A stretch of DNA of 64,000 nt. Origin: Oscarella lobularis (Eukaryota > Porifera > Homoscleromorpha > Homosclerophorida > Oscarellidae). Positions 15,287 through 25,445 of the stretch are shown here, one piece after another (the first letter of the stretch is position 1; the number at the start of each line of letters is the position of its first letter). Location of the stretch: contig NC_089180.1 in assembly GCF_947507565.1 (NCBI RefSeq), positions 186,001 through 250,000 of the forward strand, given 5' to 3'. The notes under the pieces are model-generated. The model was not told the origin of the DNA, made no database searches, and was given only the letters and a program-made list of their open reading frames with translations. The position numbers and the translations under genes are program-made.

Positions 15287-15515
15287 ATGTTTTCTGTTGT
15301 AGGTACTCAATGTGTTTTCTGTTGAAGGTACTCAATGTGTTTTCTGTTGTAGGTACTCAATGTGTTTTCTGTTGTAGGTACTCAATGTGTTTTCTGTTGA
15401 AGGTACTCAATGTGTTTTCTGTTGTAGGTACTCAATGTGTTTTCTGTTGAAGGTACTCAATGTGTTTTCTGTTGTAGGTACTCAATGTGTTTTCTGTTGA
15501 AGGTACTCAATATGT
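15287..15515. repeat. Homogenised right edge of the array
   Basis: The last nine or so units before unique DNA all carry CAATGTG, which is absent or rare elsewhere, and alternate between GTAGG and GAAGG forms in strict 25-bp steps with no 32-bp units. The array then decays at TTTTATGTTTTTAAGG. Confidence 0.85.
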
Positions 15516-15568
15516 TTTATGTTTTTAAGGATAGCAAAAATCTACTCTGACTCTAAGCAGCTGGAACG

Positions 15569-17345
15569 TCAATGCAAAACGTGGGGATTTTCCTTGAAAC
15601 TGAAGCTGCTACTACAAAGGGGGCCCCTCTAGAAATAAATATATAAATAACTCACCTGTTTGGATGATTTTTTTCCTTCGGGGCGTAGAAGCGTCGAACT
15701 TGAGCCGGAGACGAATTTCAATTTGTAGGAGACCGGATCCACTTTGGCTTCGACGTTGCCAAGGACGATGACACCGTCCATAATTGACGTCACTTCTGGT
15801 GTCATGTATTCCTCCTCCTCTTCTGACTTCCGTGGTCGAATCCATCGAATTTCACTTGATCGGACATTTCTTCAAGGGAAAATAAAAATAAAATCGGAAA
15901 TTTTTATTGAATTTGTATTATTACCTCAATAGAACAATGGGTCTTCGTTGCATTTCTCGTTTGGCCTGTTCGGACAGCTCCACTTGATTCGCGGCGAAAT
16001 GTTTTTCGACGTAATTTGCCCACCTCTTCATAAACCCAATAAATAATTTTTTAATATTGATTAATTATTTTAACCTTTATTTCAGCGGAATTTGCCGACG
16101 CTCTATCGTCGTGCAAACCCTCAATTAATTCAATTTCCAATTTCCCGTTACGTTTGTGCTATAAAAAGACCCTTCATTCTACATCCGGGACCCCAACTTA
16201 TTCCCCTTCCTACAATGATCATCTTGAAGCAATTCTCCTCGGCCAATAGCTGCTCGGCTCTTCGCTGATACGTCGCCTCCGCCGCGGGGAGGTTCCCGGA
16301 TGCAGCCATGGCAACGGACTCCTCTACCAAGACATCGTAGACTTTGGTACAGACGTCATCTGTAACCAAAGTATGTAGCTACATGTAAGGGGAGAGACTA
16401 AGGGAGAGACGAAAGTGAAATATTTCTAAGTCAAACCTGTCTGACAAGATTCGGTATGAGTTTATCCATTGTAAACGTAATGTAAGCGTGAACGCCAAAC
16501 ATTTCGCGCCACGTGTCCTCAAACAGAGCGGGGTCCATATTCCCTAATAATTAAAATGAATAAATAATATATACTTTCCCAGTGTGTGTGTGTCTTTTAT
16601 AGGGAATAAAAAAGGGTCCACGTGACTAGGAAAACGACGTTTCTATGTGCAGCAAGAACGTCAAGCGCTCGAACGATTAAAAATCAAAGGCTTGGAACTG
16701 GTGAGCTGCACCAGTGATCACGTGATCAAATAAATAAATGCAATACTAAAAAACGGCCTTCTATCTTCCCATCTTACCGTCAAGAAGATTCTTAACCATG
16801 TCCAAGAACGCGGGGTAATATTCCTCTACGTCAATTTCGGCTGAAAAAGCGAGAACACGTGCGTGAGCACGTGGACTGAAATAATTATATATCTAATACT
16901 TACTGAGTGCTCTGAGTCGAAGTGCTACAGCTGTAGACTCCTTCTCAGCTAGCCTATAGGGAGCCTCGGTCTTGGTGACGGTCACAGCTTGACGATAGAT
17001 TCGAAAAAGACGATCAAAAAGCATCTAAAAAATTAATAAATATCAATTCGTTGATTAATTATTGATTTCTTTACCTGATGAAGTCTCAGGAAAACGTAGA
17101 ATGTATTATTCCTGAATATCAATGAGTACGTTCCCGGACCAGGTTCGAATTGCTGTTGCCTGGTTTCCGTTTCCATGGCATCGTCATCCGCATCTTCATC
17201 GTCGCTCAAATGTCCTCTAAAAATTCCAAAAAAATTGAATTGATATAAAGAATGCGTTGGCATGGTTACCGTTGAGCAGCAAAAAGATCAGGAATGAAGT
17301 GATACATGAATTCTTTCATTTTCCGCTTGTCGTCGCTATGGATAC
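15569..17345 (-). pseudogene. SIN3: SIN3 co-repressor, C-terminal fragment (5'-truncated)
   Basis: About nine short exons on the minus strand translate into the C-terminal half of the SIN3 family, the scaffold of the histone deacetylase co-repressor complex. In order I can read KMKEFMYHFIPDLFAAQR (about 17,340-17,274), an acidic stretch ending in FYVFLRLHQ (17,219-17,075), LFDRLFRIYRQA (17,020-16,905), VEEYYPAFLDMVKNLLDG (near 16,800), [20 protein letters not shown] (16,540-16,445), a TYQRRAEQLL-EENCFKM exon (16,365-16,200), WANYVEKHF (near 16,030) and a final exon with SYKLKFVSG (15,870-15,658). These match recalled SIN3A landmarks such as YYPAFLDMVRSLLDG and STYQRKAEQL. The frame is open in each exon. 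No PAH domains or HDAC-interaction domain precede them: the next sequence upstream is an acetyltransferase pseudogene. The 3' end also stops early, next to the minisatellite. I therefore call it a fragment; a rearranged or mis-joined gene is the alternative. Confidence 0.75.
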
Positions 17346-17348
17346 CAG

Positions 17349-18195
17349 TATCTTGCGCTTCTCAGCAAATTTTCCACTGTTGTGCAACGTTTTCAGCTAT
17401 GCACAGCATTAATTAATACGCACAGCAGAACACGTGACACTTTCTCCTACCAGTACATCCCCATGTGAATATTGGCAAATGAATCCATGAGTCCGTCTTT
17501 GAGCAGAGAGTATTGAACATGGTGACGTCACCAAACTTGACGGCAGTTCGCATGTGCCGGCAGTGAGACAACTACAAAAAAAAACCAGACTAAATTTTAA
17601 GAATAGAACAGTTGCACCTATATTTTCCTCTCACCTGACTCATGCTCTCCTGCCCGCCAGCGACGACAATGTGAGCGTCGCCCGCCTTGATGACCTGCAT
17701 GGCGAGCACGACTGAACGCAGTCCCCCGAGCCGCAGAGCATGTTGACGAGAGTCGACCGAACGCTGTAGGTAGGGAATTCCTGTCGCGCCGGATTTTGTC
17801 CGGCACCTAGAAAAGACGGGTCCACGCCCACACGTCACACCACTATGACCTCTCGCGAATTTAGGCAATGAAATTGTTGCGGATTTATTAATACCGTTGA
17901 TGAATGTGCGTGCCTTTTGGGCTGTTTATGATCAATTTTCGTGTGGAAAATTGATTTTCTTTTCGAGTTTGGCGTTGCGATCTCTGCTTTGCCTACCTGC
18001 TGTTAAAACTTGCCCCCACGAAAACGTCGGAGACGCTCTCCGGTTGCGACGTCGGCTCGTTTGAGCCTCTATGGTTTGAGCGCCTCCTTTATGGCGATTC
18101 CGCCGAGACGATGCGCCGGCAACGAACTCAACGTGCCGTTGATGTTTCCGACTGGAGTTTGTAGCCGCTCTCACGATGTAAACGTTGTCGGTCAT
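17349..18195 (-). pseudogene. ACAT2: Cytosolic acetyl-CoA acetyltransferase (ACAT2-like thiolase), decayed
   Basis: Thiolase landmarks appear on the minus strand in several frames. They are MTDNVYIV at the start codon 18,195, then GTLSSLPAHRLGGIAIKEAL in another frame, GQVLTAG (about 18,010), GAGQNPARQEFPTYSVRS and MLCGSG with the active-site cysteine (about 17,810-17,735), VVAGGQESMSQ (about 17,640), LKDGLMDSFANIHMGM (about 17,460) and AENVAQQWKIC followed by an in-frame TGA where REAQD is expected. At least four frame changes and this TGA (a CGA-to-TGA change) rule out an intact product. A GT-AG intron survives between MSQ and the next exon, so this is a decayed genomic copy, not a retrocopy. 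The 3' third is missing, because the sequence passes directly into SIN3. Confidence 0.85.
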
Positions 18196-18199
18196 GCAG

Positions 18200-18722
18200 C
18201 ACGGACTTGAGCAGGTAAATACACCTGCGTCTCTGTACGCGTCACTGCGCGAAAGTGCGACTTTTCACCACAAGCGGTTTGTAGCTTACGTTTGAAGAAC
18301 GACACTGTCTCTTCGGTTCGATGGTAAAGTGGAGTCGATCTCTTCGTTAGACGCTTTTTTACCGACTGCGATAAAGCGAGCGAAAAAGACGTTGAGGGAT
18401 CTTCGATATGAAAACGACGTGTTAGCTAAATATGTCTGCATCTCCAAACGTTATCATCACCTGACCAGAATAGTCTCACCCGTTAGACGATTGGCCCAGT
18501 TACAAATGAAGAAATGCAGTGCTTTGAAAATGAAAAGCACTCATTAATTGTAAAATATTTGACCTGTTCTGAGAACTGTCATCTACATTGGGGAGCAGCC
18601 GGAAGGAGCGCGCGCGTGATTTCGGTAGGTCTAAGTATAGCGACGCTAAAAATAGGATTCGCAACTATAAACCCCATGCCACGTCACCCCACTACTATAC
18701 AACGCAATAAGGTATTAAATAC
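18200..18722. other. Unassigned spacer between ACAT pseudogene and WAPL
   Basis: I see no conserved coding pattern on either strand. Open frames here are short and do not join through plausible splice sites. Confidence 0.4.
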
Positions 18723-21700
18723 TCAACTGGAACTAAGTGACTCCAAAATTTCAATGACATCTGTGACTGATTGGCGATTCGAGTCCAGTTCGCTTTTCTG
18801 AGAAGAAGCGCCACGTGGAAGAATATTTTAGGTGCTCAAAGTTGGCTAACCTGAAGCTTCATATACGCAAAAATTATTTTCGCTGAATTGACGAGCTTCT
18901 TTGCCATATCGTCCACCAAATACGACTCCAATTCAAGCTTATTTTCCTACGCGAGTCGAAATAGAAACGAAGGCAAACGACTCGACGAAGTACGCACCAT
19001 ATTATATTTCGTAAGACAGCCGAGTAGTAGAGCAATATAAGAAGCAAGAGATCCATATCGACTGAACTTGTCCAGTTTCAACTCCATCTCTATTCAAAAA
19101 AAAAACGAACATAGCTAAAGTGACTCCTCGGTTTGACGTGCCTCTGAGGCCAAACGGTGCCGCCATGGACGGCTGAGAGCTCGCGCTACCGTCGTCGCTG
19201 CTTTGCGATTGAACGACGCCGGAGTCGTCGTCCGTTTGACCCCTCATTCCATATCCTGCTCCCACTGTCGAGAAGAAGCTCGAACAGAAGTCGTTGTTCG
19301 TCTTGAACAAGTCGATTAGACCCGGAATCGTGCGAACGTCGTCGCGCGTGTCGTCGTCGTCGTCTTTCGGCGACTCGCGAACGGTTATGTTGCTCATTGT
19401 CACTCGACTGACGGCGCTGACAGCAGCAACGTTGAGAAGAAAGCCGACGCTCTACGAAAACGCAGTAATTCATAGGAGAAGACGCTTCTTCGACACGTCG
19501 GGACTGACTACTAAATCTATTTCCAGCTTTGCGTTCGATTCGAACCGTCGTCGAGGCTTATTGAAGAGAAAGGAGAGGACCAGTGTGAGGAGCTCTAGTT
19601 CCTCACTCACGCACATAGCAGCTGCACCTAAAAACGAAAAAGAATTACTACTTTTTATAGACTATTAAATTTATTACCGTTGTTGCAACTGACGTCGGCA
19701 AGAAAACATAGAGTATTGTATAAGCACTTGACGTAGCTCGAGCTACATAATCGCATTTAGTTAATAGTATATAAACCGTTGCTTGATACCTACTTTCCGC
19801 AATTTTCCTCGCTGCTGCGAAAGACTGAACTCAATAAGGACAGTACCCTTTTGTATACGTCTAAGCATTAGCATGCCTATTTGTTTAAGCTCTTCTTACC
19901 TCGTTATCTTTTCCACGATGCCTCTGAAAACACTTCGGATGTAGGGCAGACATTCGCCGTGTTGAATAAAAGAACGCAGGAACTTGAGAAAGCGGCAGTA
20001 CAAGATGCAGGAGTGAGGTAATTCGGTCACGTCAGAGTCTGCCTTGACGGAAAGGATTTCACGTCCAAGTGTATCGGCTTTGGAAGACAATCAATAAACA
20101 TAACGAAGTTTTCAATAGACTGCCTGCCTTGGCTAACTAGACGCTGAACTCCACCAAATTCGTGAATTTTAGCCAAATATTTACTGCCGCTTCTACTTTC
20201 TGCAAATGCCACTAAAGTTTCCGATGCCAAACTATTGGCCTAATGAAAAGAATGCGTACACACATCGCTCCTCCATTCTCTGTGTGTAATCTTACCGTTA
20301 GACAGCCCCCTGGGAGGTACTCCAACCCGTGAATAGACGATCTCTTTTCCAAAACATTTCTAAAGATAACGACAAGGTTGAATAATCAATTCTACTGTGT
20401 ATGCTAAGAAATACCGTATTTTATTTGAAAGCTCGTTGAGAGTGATGCCGCCTTTACCCCCTCCATCTGCAGCTGATATTTCCGGATTGAGCAACCGGCA
20501 GAGGAGAGCTATAGCACGCAGACCCACTCAGCGAGCCTCCCAAATATCAAAACCTGGTATTACCAACGGTCTCTTCAGATACATCCAATCCCGCTCTGTC
20601 TTTTGATAAAACGAAAAACAGAGCACTCGTTACTAAAGCCAATTGCTTTGGGGGGGAAATGACCGTCAAAAAACGTAACTTTCAGTTTGGCAGGATAAAT
20701 TCAATCTACTTACTGAGCTTGAGTCGGCATCTTGAAGAGCCGAAAAGAGGCTGTCCGTTAGATTAGCAGCTCGCAAGTGAACGCGAAACAGTCCACGTGA
20801 ACACTCTTCCAGCATGCTGCAGGCACTATTAAAAAAGAAAAAAGAACGTCATCCAAAAAGTCCATAAGCCAAATGATGAGCGCACTTTGAGCATCTCACT
20901 CTCAAGGTGAACTTTGGATTCATTCCATGAAGCCAATATTCAAAATTGTCAGTAAGCTACAGAACAAATTAGAGGAGAAATCTAAAGGAGGGTTTCCTCT
21001 ACAGGCAAGAACCCCATAACAGTACCATACCTTGCAACTACTGTACCGGTAGACAATAATTAAGTAACTAAAATTTACCGAATCTTCCACATCAATTCGT
21101 TTAGCCGGACTCCGTTCTTTCTCTTGAGCAACGACAGGCAAAACAGCAAGACTCTTCTATTGAGGCAAATGCGCTAGTAGCTTCGTTCACACAATTTAGT
21201 CTTACTGGACTGCTGTTGGTACGTGCTTTCGAACTCATCTGACTTGCCGCTTCATTCACTCTCGTCGCCAAAGGCAACGAATACGCCCTTGAAGCGACAG
21301 AAGAAGACGACGGCGACGACGGCGAAGAAGAAGACGAGTTTCCCTTAGCGAAAACGGTGATTCGCTTAGTCGAACGACGCAGGGGCGGCGGCGAAAACGA
21401 AAAATCGTCATCGGAGACGTCGTAAGGACTTTTCTTTCCTTTCGACGACGACGACGGTGATTCGATTACGTCGTGTCCGCTTCCATCGTCGTCGTCGTTT
21501 CGTCGAAACTCGTCGCGATGCTCGAGCAGCGTCGAATCGAAGGTGGCGACCGCTTGGCGACACGTCGACCACGTCGTCGTCGCTTCGTTGGCTCGTCGCA
21601 ACGACTTGAGCATCGATGGGCGCGCCGCGGCTCGCTGTTCGGACGACGATGACGTTCGAGACGACGACGGTGGCGCTTGGTCGACTTTCGCTTTCCTTTT

Positions 21701-21781
21701 TGTCGCGAGGCCGACGATCGCTCTCGTCGGCAGATTTACATCGTCGTCGAACGAATTCGCGTTGCCTTCGTCTTCGTGCAT
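18723..21781 (-). CDS. WAPL: WAPL-like cohesin release factor
   Basis: WAPL binds cohesin through PDS5 and opens the ring to release it from chromatin. The minus strand carries a chain of about ten exons. The first (21,781-21,206) begins MHEDEGNANSFDDDVNLPTR and is Ser-, Asp- and Arg-rich, like the disordered N-terminus of the family. A 52-bp intron leads to KSLAVLPVVAQEKERSPAKR. Helical WAPL-domain exons follow, including ASETLVAFAESRSGSKYLAK (about 20,230), a stretch ending in SFIQHGECLPYI (about 19,960), IPGLIDLFKTNNDFCSSFFS (about 19,330) and DKFSRYGSLASYIALLLGCL (about 19,060). The last two exons end KSELDSNRQSVTDVIEIL with a stop at 18,725-18,723. ASYIALLLGCL and the final VIEIL match recalled WAPL C-terminal motifs (ASYTALLLGCL, VIEYLEH). 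Some middle exon limits are uncertain. The start is the first ATG of the long open exon. Confidence 0.72.
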
Positions 21782-21821
21782 GATCCGGGCCCGTGCACCT
21801 ACAATTTTTTGACTCTTGGTG

Positions 21822-22207
21822 GTTGCCTTGGATCCACACGCGAACGGCGAATACGAAAAGGAGTAAGTCCTCGAGTTAATGAACTGAACTCCCCTTTGAC
21901 GTGACGTTTTTTAATTTAATTTAATTAAGGGGAGACGATTTCTATGCGACAGCCAATACCATTCTCGATCCTCTCCTGACGGCGCCGAGCAAGGAAGGCG
22001 TGGATCGAATGGTCGACGATTTGGAAAAGCAGTACGTTTATGGATTAAATTCGCGGAACCGTTGTCCCCCTCTCTTCATTTGTTTGTGTATTTTATCTCC
22101 TCCTTCTTCTCGCAGGGCTGCAAAGAGAGCCAAGTTCAGTCCAACGAGAGAAACACAAATTCACAGCCAAAATCAAGCAGAATCTCGAACGGGGCACAGC
22201 CGTCTAA
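21822..22207 (+). pseudogene. SYF2: SYF2 (pre-mRNA splicing factor) 3' fragment, frameshifted
   Basis: Three exon pieces on the plus strand give a SYF2 C-terminus. They are DPHANGEYEKE (to about 21,861), then GDDFYATANTIL...PSKEGVDRMVDDLEKQ (about 21,930-22,031), then after a short intron AAKRAKFSPTRE and finally FTAKIKQNLERGTAV followed by TAA. SYF2 is a spliceosomal protein that ends in a conserved KYTAEIKQNLERGTAV, and it carries PS-EE-DRMV-DLEKQ upstream, so the match is strong. The last two segments are in different frames, so a one-base change is needed to read through, and everything 5' of the YEKE piece is missing. The fragment begins about 40 bp from the WAPL start codon on the opposite strand. 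Confidence 0.75.
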
Positions 22208-22383
22208 AGACGTCGTCGTTCGTCTTTTGTCAAACGATTTCATGTAGATAAATGTAGGTAAAAAGTAGACGTAGTATGCAATAAATATGTATGCGGACTG
22301 CACTTGCGAGAGCACGTACGTTGGTCGTTGTCTATAGTTGCTTATCCAACCAGATCATGCGAAATGAAGACAGGCAAAGGACT

Positions 22384-23150
22384 TACCTCGGGATAGTACC
22401 AACCCTTCAAGACGTCCGCATTGCTTTTATCGATTAACTCCCCTTCCTGAATTTGATCGGACGAGACGACCAGATTGACATTCAAACACCTAGAATAGAG
22501 ATAGAAAAAAAACTCCGAAGTACATTCACGCGTACATACCTTTTCTCTTCACGTCGATGTGAGAACCGACTAATATGACGGTGGCGCCGGGCGCTCTCGC
22601 CTGTCAACAAATGCTTTCTGAGAGCGAAGAAATTCATGGGCGAAATTCGTCGACCTGAATGTTTCGAAGCCACGATTCCAATTCGTTTATGCCGTCGTCG
22701 CCGTCGTTGACGTTCCAAAGGACGAGATAAAGAGACCGCTTGGATAGGAAACACTGGTGAGTGGCATAATAGCCTTCCTGTAGAAGAAGAGACATCATCA
22801 TTTTTGGGAGTGTCTAGAACTCTGGAACGGTACTGTATATGAACAGTACGCGTCATTTCATAAAAACTAACTAGAGCCGCTAGGGAGCACGAACCTGTCC
22901 GGCAAAATCCCACGTGAGAAATTCTATGACTAAGAGTCCGATTTTGAGTGTACTTCCAAACGCCCAAATCGACTCCGACCGTCGACATCTGCGTCTTCTT
23001 GGAATCTGAAACAGAACAATTATTTTTTCTATCTCAGAAAAAAAATTGCCCCCTGGAAAAAAACCTTTCGTCGATTCTGACGCGTAGACGCCGTCTCGTC
23101 GTTTGTTGAAATGCAGCAAGTCGTAGTCCTTAGTAGACCTGTTTTTTTTC
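22384..23150 (-). pseudogene. Roc GTPase domain fragment of an LRRK/ROCO-type protein
   Basis: Minus-strand exons spell a Roc (Ras of complex proteins) domain: STVGVDLGVWKYT (about 23,000), then in a shifted frame KIGLLVIEFLTWDFAGQ with the G3 motif (about 22,945-22,897), EGYYATHQCFLSKRSLYLVL continuing to WNVNDGDDGINELESWLRNI (about 22,776-22,655) and ARAPGATVILVGSHIDVKRK with a G4-like motif (about 22,602-22,542). One more exon follows (CLNVNLVVSSDQ to KGWYYPE, 22,490-22,387). These resemble LRRK Roc domains (TVGID...WDFAGREE...VILVGTHLD). A one-base shift separates the two halves of the first segment. I see no P-loop upstream, and no COR or kinase domain follows. It is probably a fragment of a larger ROCO gene. 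Confidence 0.65.
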
Positions 23151-23213
23151 AGAGGAACTCGACCGGCGGAAAAGAAGCCTAGAGAAATGCGTAAATTACA
23201 AAAAACAGAACGG

Positions 23214-23237
23214 GTATATATATATATATATATATAT
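23214..23237. repeat. (TA)n microsatellite
   Basis: An uninterrupted run of about 12 TA dinucleotides lies between the Roc fragment and the duplicated WAPL exon piece. Confidence 0.95.
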
Positions 23238-23318
23238 TTCTATGCCTCTTTTCACCGTGTCCTCTGCAGCCATGAGATCATCTCTATCGGCAACGACTTC
23301 ATACGACAACGACGACGG

Positions 23319-23503
23319 TGATTCGATTACGTCGTGTCCGCTTCCATTGTCGTCGTCGTTTCGTCGAAACTCGTCGCGATGTTCGAGCAGCGTCGAATCG
23401 AAGGTCGCGACCGCTTGGCGACTCGTCGACGTCGTCGTCGTCGCTTCGTTGGCTCGTCGCAACGACTTGAGCATCGATGGGCGCGCCGCGGCTCGCTGTT
23501 CGG
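23319..23503 (-). repeat. Duplicate of a WAPL first-exon segment
   Basis: About 185 bp is nearly identical to 21,459-21,645 inside WAPL exon 1, in the same orientation. It includes the stretch encoding MLKSLRRANEATTT and RQAVATFDSTLLEHRDEFRR on the minus strand. Only a handful of substitutions are visible, such as C/T in CTTCCATTGTC and ACTCGTCGAC for ACACGTCGAC. The copy ends abruptly at CGGACCAGAG and lies 57 bp before the D-serine dehydratase start codon, so it may now serve as 5' flanking or leader sequence. Confidence 0.9.
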
Positions 23504-23560
23504 ACCAGAGATTTATCTCTGATCGAACGACACTCTTTGCTTCAGGCCCCCGGATTATAA

Positions 23561-25063
23561 ATGGATCGCCTTCTCGCAGGGCTTCCGTGGGACAAATCGT
23601 TCACTCCGCAACATGTTTCGTCTCTGCAAACTCCCGCTTTTCTCGTCGACGTCCCGACTCTAAAGCAAAACTGCCAGACGATGATCGAGCGCTGCGCTCG
23701 AGCGGGAGTCAATTTACGTCCCCACATGAAAACGGCGAAGACCTGGTGCACCAAACGCACAAACCGAGTAAGATCAACTGTAATCGACGATTCGTCTATG
23801 CAGGGAGGCCGGCTTCTACATGACAAACGAAACGAGGCGCCGCATAACGGTCTCAACGATCGGCGAAGCGTCGTTTTTCGCCGAAGGCGGCTTCGACGAC
23901 ATTCTCCTCGCTTTTCCAATGACGAAGAACAAGCTCAAACCCGTTGCCAAGCTCATGCAGCAACTCGAGCAAGTCCACATCGTCGTCGATAGCAAGGAGG
24001 CGGTGAAGGCAATCAAGGACTTTGACGGAAGGCTTCCCGTTGGTCGCAAGTGGTCCGTTCTCGTCATTGTCGACGTCGGATATGGAAGACGTACGGTAGC
24101 CTATTTTTTTTCAATGGAATCCTTAGCAAGATGCAACAGTGTTTTGATTGATGTTCTGCTTTTAGTTGGCGTTCCTATAGCTGATAGTGCGGGCATTCTG
24201 GAGTTGATACGAGATATGATGGACAGCGAGGAAATTCAATTTTCCGGACTCTATACTCACACCGGACAAGCGTATGATGCTCGTGAAAGCGGCCAAGTGC
24301 AAAAGCTTTTGTCGCAAACCGTGGAGTCAATATCTGACTTGGCTAAAAAGTCTGTGCAGCCTAACTCAGCACACACATGAACTTACGATTTTCTTTAGAA
24401 TTCGAGCGAGTGGTATTGATTGTCCAATTGTTAGTATTGGATCAACGCCAACGTGTTCAGTAGCGAAAAACGATCTGGGTGCTGTGACGGAAATTCACCC
24501 AGGAAACTACATCTTTTATGGTAGAGCCAAATTAGGTTTTCTGTTAGTGTATTACCTTTGTCTTCAGACTGGGAGCAACGGCTAATTGGCTCTTGCACTG
24601 AGTCCGAGATTGCGTGCACCGTTCAAGTCACCGTGATGAGTCACTATCCGAGCAAAGGGCACATGGTAATAGACTCGGGTTGGACTGGAATGAGTCTGGA
24701 CAAAGACAGAAACGAAACCGGATATGGAGCAGTTGTTCGAGAAACAGATTTAGAGTGAGATGTAATTAGCCAAGATGTCTTTATTTTTTTACGTTGTTAT
24801 GGCTTGTTTAGACTCTTTTCTATGTCTCAAGAGGTGGGAAAAGTGAGATCAAAGTCCGGCTCTTTGAACTACGAGAAGTATCCTATAGGAAGCTCGCTGT
24901 GGCTATATCCCTATCATGTAAGTCTCTTTTGGGTCAGGTTTGAATTGCTACTAACTCTCACGTTTTGCTGTAGTCTTGTGCGACGGCCTATCATCATCCT
25001 AGGTATTTTATTTGTGAAGGTGAAACGGTTATTGATGAATGGATTCCTCACAGAGGATGGTAG
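23561..25063 (+). CDS. D-serine dehydratase / D-threonine aldolase-like PLP enzyme
   Basis: This is a fold-type III (alanine-racemase-like) pyridoxal-phosphate enzyme that needs a metal ion. The eukaryotic D-serine dehydratases of the family turn D-serine into pyruvate and ammonia. Seven exons keep frame: 23,561-23,745, 23,804-24,090, 24,166-24,349, 24,399-24,520, 24,568-24,754, 24,812-24,917 and 24,974-25,063, giving 386 residues, the usual size. Landmarks are TPAFLVDVPTLKQN at the N-terminus, RPHMKTAKT with the cofactor lysine, ITVSTIGEASFFAEGGFDDI, YTHTGQAYDA, SIGSTPTCS, EIHPGNYIFYD, VIDSGWTGMSLD and YPYHSCATAAYHH with the His and Cys expected to hold the metal near the C-terminus (HPRYFICEGETVIDEWIPHR then GW and stop). 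The start MDRLLAGLPWDKSFTPQHV is the only suitable ATG. The gene looks intact and functional, unlike its left neighbours. D-serine versus D-threonine specificity cannot be decided by eye. Confidence 0.9.
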
Positions 25064-25445
25064 TGAGAGCAGAGTGTTCGCGTTAGGTTCATTGTAGACA
25101 AACTGTCCCGTAAACGAATTTTTGGCACTAGTTTAGTGTCAAGTGTTACTCTCTATAGTATAAATTGACAACTCTAGAGCGGGGGTTCTTAGGCCGGCTT
25201 TGTTTGAATCTAATCTGGCGCATCTAGACCAGCGCATCGGGTTGTTTGTATATTTAATTACCAAATATACATTTTGCTCACTAGTAAATTAAATCTAATA
25301 ATGACAGAAAATGATTTTGCTCATGCACGCACCATTGGCTCTCGGCCTACAGCGTCTATTGTTAACTATGAAAAAGTGAATCAATCAATCTCCTTGAAAT
25401 GAATAACTAAATTACGTCTCTCCGTCCTCTCGCTCTCCCTCGTTT
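25064..25445. other. Short 3'-3' intergenic gap
   Basis: This AT-rich spacer lies between the convergent ends of the dehydratase and WAVE genes. I see no coding or RNA signature in it. Confidence 0.5.

Larger units (their letters stand above)
1..15522. repeat. Large minisatellite array, 25-bp and 32-bp units
   Basis: The basic unit is 25 bp, GTTGAAGGTACTCAATATGT followed by TTTCT. A 32-bp form carries an extra 7-bp TTTTCTG. Units vary at a few positions: GAAGG, GTAGG, GAACG or AAACG before the TACTC, and CAATATG, CATTATG, CATTACG or CAATCTG after it. Some units are shortened (GTAGGTCTCAATCTG) or carry an insertion (a GCAGTG or ACAGTG before TACTCAATCTG). The plus strand is T-rich. Several short open frames of 60-92 codons run through it, but they are repeats of one another and drift with unit length, so they are not genes. 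The array is already under way at base 1 and ends about 15,522, where the unit breaks into unique sequence. Confidence 0.98.

Noticed and set aside
3599-15450. Repeated open frames of 60-92 codons (MKVLITFSVEGTQ...) in the array
   Set aside because: They are near-identical, follow the minisatellite unit, shift frame with 25- and 32-bp units and have low-complexity FSV/CFL composition. No gene evidence.
1-15522. CRISPR-like array
   Set aside because: Units abut directly with no unique spacers, and the genome is eukaryotic.
15744-16370. Separate small genes on either strand at 15.7-16.4 kb
   Set aside because: They are explained as SIN3 exons or their antisense shadows.
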